A DNA stretch of 64,000 nucleotides from Dromiciops gliroides. Lineage: Eukaryota > Chordata > Mammalia > Microbiotheria > Microbiotheriidae. This document shows, one piece after another, positions 56,931-64,000 of this stretch. Under the pieces are notes generated by a model that worked only from the letters and a program-made list of their open reading frames with translations, was not told the DNA's origin and searched no databases. Every line of letters starts with the position of its first letter. Position 1 is the first letter of the stretch. A program made the translations under genes and the position numbers. Where the stretch lies: assembly GCF_019393635.1 (NCBI RefSeq), contig NC_057867.1, forward strand, positions 67,273,492 through 67,337,491, given 5' to 3'.

Positions 56931-57528
56931 TACAAAGCAATACCATTCTTCCAGGTCACTCAGCTTTCTAACCTCACATCCACTTCAGCCCCATTATCCA
57001 GTCAGTTGCTAAGCCGAGTTGCTTCTCTCTCCATAGTATTTCTTGTATCCCTTCCCTTCTCTCTGCTCACACGTTGAGCACCCTGGCTCAGGCCCTCATC
57101 ACTTCTTTCCCAATGTAGTCCAGTGGCTTTTCTCCCTCCCAATCCATTCTCCACATAGCTCCAAAATGAACATTTCTTAAGCACAGGTTTGACCATGCCA
57201 TTCCCCTGCTCAAGAAGCTTCAGGGATTTTCTATTGCTTCTAAGATCAAATGCAAATTGCATTTGGTATGTGTGACCCTTGACAATCTGACTCTAACTTC
57301 TCATTCCAGAAAGATTTCAAATGGCTTCTTATCTCTGTTTGAGTCAAGTTGGCCTACATTGCATCTTGCTTCTTGGTATTTCTAGCTTCCTTCAAAGCCC
57401 ATCTCAGGTGCCACCTTCTAAAGGAAACCTTTCCAGATCTCTAACCTCCTCCAATTTCCTTTTTCTTAACTTTTTTTCTAACAATTCTTTTTTATTGTGA
57501 ACTCAACATTGACAAAACCAAAGATTTC
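56931..57528. other. Gene-free stretch
   Basis: Pyrimidine-rich; resembles the old block at 15680-16100 and 53231-53684 (TGACCATGCCATTCCCCTGC, CCCATCTCAGGTGCCACC). No gene. Confidence 0.4.
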
Positions 57529-57680
57529 TTTTTGTTTGTTTGTTTTTTTGGGGGAAATGGGGGTTAAGTGACTTGCCCAGGGTCACACGGCTAGTGTCAA
57601 GTGTCTGATGCTGGATTTGAACTCAGGTCCTCCTGAATTGAGGGCCAGTGCTTTATCCACTGCGCCACCTAGCTGTCCCC
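57529..57680 (-). mobile_element. WSINE1-type SINE
   Basis: Inverted copy with a small core deletion (CACGGCTAGTGTCAAGTG). Flanked by AAAACYAAAGATTTC-like sequence at 57514-57528 and 57681-57694. Confidence 0.93.
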
Positions 57681-58525
57681 AAAACAAAGATTTCAATTGA
57701 CATTTGACTTAATATGGAGCACCCATATAGGAGAAACCAGGACCCTGTTTCAGGAAGAACATATTCTTTGTTTCCCTACCATGTGGGTGGGAGTACCTTT
57801 TTCCACCTTCTGTGTACCTGGTAAAGACTGACTTAAAAACTACCAGATTGAGACAATTTCTCTTTTTTTTTTTTCCTGGCAGCATTGGGGGTGGGGGGAT
57901 GTGGTTGGGAAGGGGGTGGGGAACGACCCATTCACCCATACAGTATAAGCACCATGAATTGATATAGGTGTGGGGGAAGCCCTATCTCCTCCTCTTCCCC
58001 CTTTTAGGCCCTGTGAATCAGGCTTGGGATTTTGGTCTATTTCATTTGCCCTTTTCAATTCCTAGGCATCAGGCCCTCATTTGAGCCATGACAACCTTTG
58101 AGGCAGGATTCCAGGCTAGATGTTGCATTTAGGTCAGTAGGGAAGCCCTGAGGAGCCAGGGTTGTGCCCAAGAGGGGCTTTGGCCATGGAACTTGGTGAA
58201 ACTTTGTCATATAGGAACTAAGCTAAATTGTAAACCTAATCCCCTGCCCCACCCCAGAGACTGAGGTGGTACTAGGTGGGGGGCGGGATTCTATCCCTAT
58301 GTATTGGGATGTTTGTATATTCCCTTGTAAAAGCCAATATATTAAATGGTTAAATGAAACTAGGGTGCAGCTAAAATGGGGGGAACAAGATTGGTGGGGG
58401 CTAGAGACAATTGCAGAGAGTCTGGACATCCTCAACCCCACACCCCCCCAAGGGTATTGGAGAAACCTGGGGAAAGAGTGAAATGTAATATCCTTGGCCT
58501 TCTGACCCTGGGGGCCAGGGTAGTC

Positions 58526-58533
<8 letters not shown>
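57681..58533. other. Gene-free unassigned stretch
   Basis: No repeat family recognised. A 71-codon frame at 58266-58481 shows no known domain. Confidence 0.35.

Positions 58534-58576
<43 letters not shown>
58534..58576. repeat. CA microsatellite
   Basis: A pure (CA)n run of about 21 units. Confidence 0.97.
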
Positions 58577-58577
<1 letters not shown>

Positions 58578-58669
58578 TTTTGTTTTTGTTTTTATGTAGC
58601 CTAGATTCCTTGCACCCCCCCCCCACTCCCAATCTCTCTCCTCCCTTCCAGAGAGCCATCTCTTGTAAC

Positions 58670-59190
58670 CAATCCTTTTTTAAAGAAAAAGAGGAAGAAA
58701 GAAAAATAGAAAAAAAAAATCAACACACAGAAAAATAATCTGACATTATACACAATGTTCCACAGCCTTGGACCTCTCCAAAGGAGCAAGGGGGAAGTAA
58801 GTGACTTCACAGATCTTTTCTTTGGGACCAAGCTTCTTCTTTATAATTTTGCAACATTCAGTTTCAACTGATTTATGGTTGTTGTTCTTTCCTTTTGTTC
58901 CTTTGTAGTCTGTATATTGTTTTCTTGGCTCTGTTCACTTCAGTCTGCATCGACTCCTGTAGATCTTTCCCTACTTCTCTATGTTCGCCACACACATAAT
59001 TTCTTTTAGCTCATTAGTATTCCCTGACATTCAGGGACCACAATTTGTTTCTCACCATTCCCTAATCAATGGGCACCTACTTCTGTTCCACATTCTTTGC
59101 TGTCACAAAAAGTGCTTCTATAAATATTTAGGTGCCTATTTAGCCTTATTTCTTATCAGTGACCTCCTTGGTATTTTCAGGCTGCATTAC
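58670..59190 (-). mobile_element. Old L1 LINE 3' fragment
   Basis: Inverted and diverged: ACAATGTTCCACAGCC, TGGCTCTGTTCACTTCAGTC, CCATTCCCTAATCAATGGGC, GTCACAAAAAGTGCTTCTATAAA. A 3' UTR and ORF2 end with many changes. Confidence 0.6.
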
Positions 59191-59944
59191 TAAATAACAA
59201 TTCATCTGCAAAATATCTGGACTGAAAGCTCAAAATATGCCATATAAAACATTTATATGACCTGATCTCAGACTGCTTTAAGGTACACACCATGTCCAGG
59301 ATCATGCAGGTTATGACTGTGCTTGAACCGCTTGTGAAGTAACACACAGTTCTGGGACGCACACTGTAGGAAGACGCCTCATGATGATGATGATAACAAT
59401 AGTAACAACAACTAGCATTTTATAGCTTTTTAAGGTTTGCAAAACATTTTATAAATATGATCTCATTTTATTTTCACAATTTTGGGAAGTAGATACTGAT
59501 ATATCCCCATTTTATGGATGAGGAAATGGAAGGAAAGCTTCTTAAATAAGTTTTTTGATTCAACTGGAGTGTAAAAGGAAGACACCAATCAGAATGGTGA
59601 TGCTTGAGTCCACACCATATGAGAGTAAATTGAAGAAATTAGGGGTTTTTAGCAGAGATAAAAGGCAGGGGGAAGAAGGCAGACATGATAGCTATCTTCA
59701 AGTATTTAGAAGGCCGTTAAATAAAAGAGGAATTTTATTTATTCTTTTTGGCCCAGAACTTAGTTCAGTAGCAGGCACATAGTATGCAAAGTAAATGTTT
59801 GTTGACTGACTATCTGTTGGCCCCAGATGGTAGAACTAGGACCATTGAGTAGAAGTTGAAATGTAGAATATCTAGGCTTTATGACAGAAAGAACATTTTA
59901 AAAATTGGAGTTGTCCCCAAATAGACTGGGACCTGCTGGAGTTA
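59191..59944. other. Gene-free stretch
   Basis: 59370-59530 resembles an inverted MIR-type fragment (ACTAGCATTTTATAGCTTTTTAAGG, ATTTTATGGATGAGG). 59540-59720 resembles CR1/L3 3' sequence. No gene. Confidence 0.45.
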
Positions 59945-59959
59945 CACAAGAGAAGTTCC

Positions 59960-60998
59960 TCATAAGAATCCAAGTCATTCCCCAATTGAGAAATGGTCAA
60001 AGGATATGAACAGGCAGTTTTCTGATGAAGAAATCAAAGCTATCTATTGCCATATGAAAAAATGCTCCAAATCACTATTGATTAGAGAGATGCAAATTAA
60101 AACAACTCTGAGGTGCCACCTCCCACCTATCAGATTGGCTAATATGACAACAAAGGAAAATAATAAATGTTGGAGAAGCTGTGGAAAAACTGGAACACTA
60201 ATGCATTGTTGGTGGAGTTGTGAACTGATCCAACCATTCTGGAAAACAATTTGGAACTATGCCGAAAGGACTATAAAGCTGTGCATACCCTGTGACCCAG
60301 CAATACCACTATTAGGTCTTTTCCCCAAAGAGATCATAAAAAAGGGAAAAGGACCCACATGTACAAAAATATTTATAGCTGCTCTTTTTGTGGTGGCCAG
60401 GAATTGAAAATTGAGGGGATGCCTATCAATTGGGGAATGGCTGAACAAGTTGTGGTATATGAATGTAATGAAATACTATTGTTCTGTAAGAAACAATAAA
60501 CAGGTGGATTTCAGAGAAACCTGGAAGGACTTATATGAACCCATGCTGAGTGAGATGAGCAGAACCAGGAGAACATTGTACACAGTATCAACAACATTGT
60601 GTGTTGGTCAACTGTGAGAGACTTGACTCTTCCCAGAAATACAGTGGTCCAAGATAGTTCCAAAGGATTCATGATGGAAAATGCTCTCCAAATACAGAAA
60701 AAAAGAACCATGGAATCTAGATGCAGATCGAACCATACTATTTCTATTTTTTTGGTTTTTCTTTTTTGAAATTTTTCCTTTTTGCTCTGATTCTTCTTTC
60801 ACAGCATGACTAATGAAGAAATATGTTTAATGTGATTGTACATATGTAACCTATATTAAATTGCTTGCTGGCTTGGGGACGGGGGAGGGAGGGGAGGAAA
60901 GGAGAAAGATTTGAAACTAGAAATCTTATAAAAACAAATGTTGAAAACTATCTCTACATGTAACTGGAAAATTAAAAAATACTTTTATGGAAAAAAAA
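59960..60998 (+). mobile_element. 5'-truncated L1 LINE with target duplications
   Basis: Codes for the ORF2 C-terminus (from about 59980): EKWSKDMNRQFSDEEIKAIY, then KCWRSCGKTGTLMHCWWSC, DPAIPLLGLFPKE and FIAALFVVARN. After an in-frame TGA at 60405-60407 the same frame resumes with SIGEWLNKLWYMNVMKYYCS. Then a 3' UTR, a G-rich tract (60875-60905) and an A-rich end. Flanked by ACAAGAGAAGTTCYT at 59945-59959 and 60999-61012. The least decayed L1 here. Truncated and inactive. Confidence 0.93.
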
Positions 60999-61012
60999 AC
61001 AAGAGAAGTTCT

Positions 61013-61061
61013 TAAATTCTGAAAAATCTGAGGATTACAAAATAATCTGTTGTTGCTCTTA
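61013..61061. other. Short unassigned spacer
   Basis: Between an L1 and a SINE; nothing recognised. Confidence 0.4.
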
Positions 61062-61075
61062 AAAATGAGTGACAG

Positions 61076-61214
61076 GGCAGCTAGGTGGCGCAGTGGATAA
61101 AGCACCGGCCCTGGATTCAGAAGTACCTGAGTTCAAATTGGGCCTTAGACACATGACACTTACTAGCTGTGTGACCCTGGGCAAGTTACTTAACCCCCAC
61201 TGCCCCACCAAAAA
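61076..61214 (+). mobile_element. WSINE1-type SINE
   Basis: A complete copy with head GGCAGCTAGGTGGCGCAGTG. Flanked by AAAAATGAGTGACA at 61062-61075 and 61215-61228. Confidence 0.95.
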
Positions 61215-61299
61215 AAAAATGAGTGACAACAAAATAATCTTTCTCAGCATAAAGAAGAAAAGACTTTAGAATTTGATATGACTGTGATGTTAGAAAAAC

Positions 61300-61470
61300 A
61301 CTTCCTCTTAGTCATAATTTGTCAGCTGTGGGACCCTGGCCAAGTCACTTAACCTCTGTCTGCCTCAGTTCCCTCAAGTGTAAAAGGCTCAAATGAAGTA
61401 ATATTTGTAAAGTGCTTAGCACAATACTTGGCACATAGTAGGTATTACATCAATACTTATTCCCTTCCCC
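61300..61470 (+). mobile_element. MIR-like SINE 3' part
   Basis: CAGCTGTGGGACCCTGGCCAAG, CTGCCTCAGTTCCCTCAAGTG, AAAGTGCTTAGCACAATACTTGG. Confidence 0.65.
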
Positions 61471-62515
61471 CTAACAAGTCAGTGTTGATAATATGCTTTG
61501 CTGTAGTCAATTTACCCTCAACATGTGGGGGTAGGGGTCCTCCATTGTCTTTCAGGTTACCCACAATGATGATTCTTTAGAGATTTGGCATCCATACAGC
61601 ATCACTTGAAGAACAATGGTGGTAAAAAGGTGGATTTTGTGTCAGGGAACAGTTGAAAGTGCTATGTGGTTTTCAAAATGCACCCCATTATGCTCTTCTC
61701 TTTCCATTTAATCCTGAATCCAATTCACTGTCTAAAAACACTGTGATGCCTGTCTCAGATATATGTGATGATGGACTACAGTGGTTGCCTATCCAACTGC
61801 ATGTTAGCCAGTAGGCATGCTTCATCAATTTGTTTTTTCTTGTATGAACTGTTTTGCACATTTCTTTTGAGTGCTTGAGGATCTCATTGTGTAGGCCTAT
61901 AGTATTCTGGGGTATGATGCTATGAACATAACGTCACTTGTAAACTGGACTGTCTGGAGGAACTTCCATGTATAGAGGATCTGTTTTCCATTGTATTCTG
62001 CAAATGATATATTCCATGACAATGGGAAACAACCTTTGGGGAGTTTATGTTTCTGTTTTATTCCCTTATTTCATACTAAATACCAGATGATCATTGAATA
62101 AAATGACCTTGCTGGTTATATCTATCAAAGAATCTTGTGTGATTGAAGCATATACATACACGGGGAATGCATTGTTGGAAAGCAATGTTGCCTATTGCTT
62201 TCTTGGCTTGTGTGACTGTGTAATGGAAAACTGTTAGTGAAAGCCTGCCCATTCTCTCATATTTTCATCAAGGATCAGCCACACTCATGCATTAGTGAGG
62301 TCCCAGCAAAATGGTTAAGCAGTGGTATGCTTATCGCTTGTGGTTTCCTTGGGGTAACCAACTAGCTTCTAGTGTCGTAACAGCCAAGGCTCTAATTCTG
62401 GGTAGAAAAACCTCTCTTGGGGCCCATTACTGGTTTTTGTTGAAAACAACCTGCACGTTAGATGCTTTGGGTCCATATATCATCAGCAGCATCACCCATA
62501 ATCACTGTTAACATC
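61471..62515 (-). mobile_element. Unclassified old LINE-like stretch
   Basis: Low-confidence. The minus strand near 61560-61640 translates to TTIVLQVMLYGCQ, which recalls the RTE-type reverse transcriptase motif (compare MYGCESW at 48520). Upstream minus-strand sequence is broken by many stops. It may be a very old RTE/CR1-like copy, or unrelated sequence. Confidence 0.25.
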
Positions 62516-62902
62516 ATCATAGCTTCTATATCTTTAGCCCTTGTTAAACCCCTGTTTTAAACCCCTTCGTTTTATAGATAGGGGAAATGGGGCCCAGAGA
62601 GACAGAGACAGAGACATACAGAAAGACAGAGACAGAGAGACAGAGACAGAGAGACAGAGAGAGGACACAGGATATGTGTCAGGTTGTCTAGATAGGAAGT
62701 AGCAGGGTTGTTCTGACCAAATTCCAAGGCCTCAGATTCCAAACACAGCATTCCAGTCGTTCTCCTATATGTTACTTAAAGCCTGTCCCCTCTCTGGCTC
62801 TATGTTTTCTAGCTTTGGGCAAATTGTTTCAGTTTTCCTATGGATGTCATATGGACAGACAATGCACAGAAAAGTCCTAGGGTCTATAACTTACAATTCT
62901 TA
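62516..62902. other. Gene-free stretch with GACAGA repeat
   Basis: (GACAGA)n-like run at 62600-62662, next to an inverted MIR-like piece (TTTTATAGATAGGGGAAATGG). 62690-62900 is unassigned or MIR-like. Confidence 0.5.
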
Positions 62903-62915
62903 AGAGATTATTTAA

Positions 62916-63072
62916 GGGGCAGCTAGGTGGCGCAGTGGATAAAGTACTAGTCCTGGATTCAGGAGTACCTGAGTTCAAATCCAGCCTCAGACACTTGACA
63001 CTCACTAGCTGTGTGTCCCTGGGCAAGTCACTTAACCCCCATTGCCCTGCAAAAAAAAAAAAAGAGAGAGAG
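62916..63072 (+). mobile_element. WSINE1-type SINE
   Basis: A complete copy with an A tail followed by (GA)n. Flanked by AGAGATTATTTAA at 62903-62915 and 63073-63085. Confidence 0.95.
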
Positions 63073-63224
63073 AGAGATTATTTAATTCAAGCTTTTCATT
63101 TTGTAGCTGAGGTCTCCACAGAAGAAGTTATTCACTTTCTTGAGGTCATATATGGGATTGATATGAAGAACAAAGTTATAGAGGGTTCAGTGATGGAAAA
63201 GGGTTTTTCCAGTATATTTCTTCT

Positions 63225-63610
63225 GCTCAATAAAGATTTACTGACCACCTACCTTGTGCCCTGCATTGTGTTAGGAGATCTGGAAGATTCCAAGGCAATA
63301 TGACATAGTCTTCTAGTAGCTCATAGTCTAGTAGGAGAGATAATAAGACAGGGGAATCAAGCTGAATGTGATGTACCTTAGGAGAAATACAACTCAAGCA
63401 TCACCAGGGTGCAGAGGAAGGAGAAATTATTTCTAATTGAAAATCAAGGAAGGCTTCGTGGAAGATGTGGCCTTTGAGAGGAACTTTTTGAAAGATGGGT
63501 AGGATTTTGATAAACAGAAATGGTGGGGGTAGGGGAAGAAATAAATGGTGTGAACAAAGGCATAAAGCCTGGAAAGATGTTTGGGGACCAAGGAATAGTT
63601 CCATTTGGGA
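63225..63610 (+). mobile_element. L2 LINE 3' fragment
   Basis: CTCAATAAAGATTTACTGACC, CTTGTGCCCTGCATTGTG, GGAAGGCTTCGTGGAAGATG and AACAAAGGCATAAAGCC follow L2 3' order. 63110-63220 is unassigned. Confidence 0.65.
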
Positions 63611-63660
63611 CTGAGAGCTGCAATGGACCTTTTTGATTATCTAGTCCAATCTTCTATCTA

Positions 63661-63732
63661 GAGTGTCCCCGAAGTCTTGGTACAGTTCTAAGCTATTAAA
63701 GTTTACAACCACACCAAGACTTTTGGGACACC
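63661..63732. mobile_element. Mariner-like hairpin MITE
   Basis: GTGTCCCCGAAGTCTTGGT on the left pairs with ACCAAGACTTTTGGGACAC on the right, a 19-bp inverted repeat with two mismatches around about 30 bp. GTGTCCCAAAAGTCTT-type ends are known from mariner elements. A TA target duplication is not clear. Confidence 0.6.
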
Positions 63733-64000
63733 ACTTTTGGGCTAGGGAGGTTGCATGATTGCCCAGTCATACAGATCATGTGCCGTGAACCCAGGATTCC
63801 AACCTAGGTCTTTTGACTTCAGATCGAGCATTCTTTCCTCTATTCCATCTAGCCTTCAGGGCTGTGATGCTGCCATATTTAGCTAGGGCAAATGTGGGCT
63901 CAAAGTGGGCTATCATATCCTAGAGATGCTATTCAGTATATCCAATTCAAATCAATTCACCAAGTATTTATTGAGCATTTATTCTGTGCTCAGTGAAGGA
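63733..64000. other. Gene-free window end
   Basis: 63740-63860 has an inverted MIR-like fragment (GACTTCAGATCGAGCATTC). 63945-64000 begins an L2 3' fragment (AATTCACCAAGTATTTATTGAGC). Confidence 0.5.

Noticed and set aside
58266-58481. 71-codon frame with several Trp
   Set aside because: No family match I could justify and no flanking element structure.
62600-62662. Regular repeats suggesting a CRISPR-like array
   Set aside because: A simple GACAGA microsatellite without spacers, in a vertebrate genome.

Overview
This window looks like intron or intergenic DNA from a marsupial, most likely an Australian lineage. At least 22 copies of one tRNA-derived SINE of about 145 bp are present. Its head reads GGGGCAGCTAGGTGG, it carries a CCCTGGGCAAGTCACTTAA core, and it has an A-rich tail. 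I take it to be the WSINE1/core-SINE type abundant in Australian marsupials. Around it lie marsupial-type L1 3' ends, RTE (BovB-like) sequence, RTE-tailed SINEs, L2, CR1/L3 and MIR remnants. No prokaryotic features are present, and no well-known intact host gene was recognised.

Genes. The best coding candidate is a plus-strand exon at 37257-37929. It has a strong splice acceptor and an open frame of 223 codons, 210 of them from its first internal ATG. The translation looks like a rhodopsin-class seven-helix receptor, but the frame ends after about five membrane segments. A 45-nt candidate exon at 31460-31504, with canonical acceptor and donor, joins it in compatible phase and would supply an upstream ATG. 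I cannot name the receptor. The other gene-derived items are a processed NOP56 pseudogene on the minus strand (16112-16965, with perfect 13-bp target duplications) and a decayed U6 snRNA copy (28265-28371).

Layout. 0-2.3 kb: an old solo-LTR-like end, then a 640-bp GA-rich tandem array. 2.3-12 kb: L2 and CR1 fragments, a long composite L1-type element (3630-5570) and an L1 3' end. 12-15.3 kb: two copies of a hAT-like MITE, a GA microsatellite and a double SINE insertion. 16-20 kb: the NOP56 pseudogene, then a second, inverted copy of the composite element. 20-31 kb: mostly MIR/L2 background with SINEs, an L1 3' end and the U6 copy. 31-38 kb: the putative receptor locus, and a site at 32.2-32.9 kb hit serially by an L1 end and two SINEs. 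38-53 kb: SINEs, a minus-strand L1 end, two more MITE copies and an RTE end with a SINE inside it. 53-64 kb: L2, SINEs, a 5'-truncated L1 with 14- to 15-bp target duplications, an unclassified old stretch and a short mariner-like hairpin MITE.

How it fits together. Most of the sequence records successive retroposition. L1-type machinery explains the SINEs, the NOP56 copy and probably the U6 copy: A tails, target duplications and T/A-rich targets are visible. RTE explains a second SINE set that shares its tail. The putative receptor is the only part that suggests current host function, and only transcript or cross-species data can confirm it.
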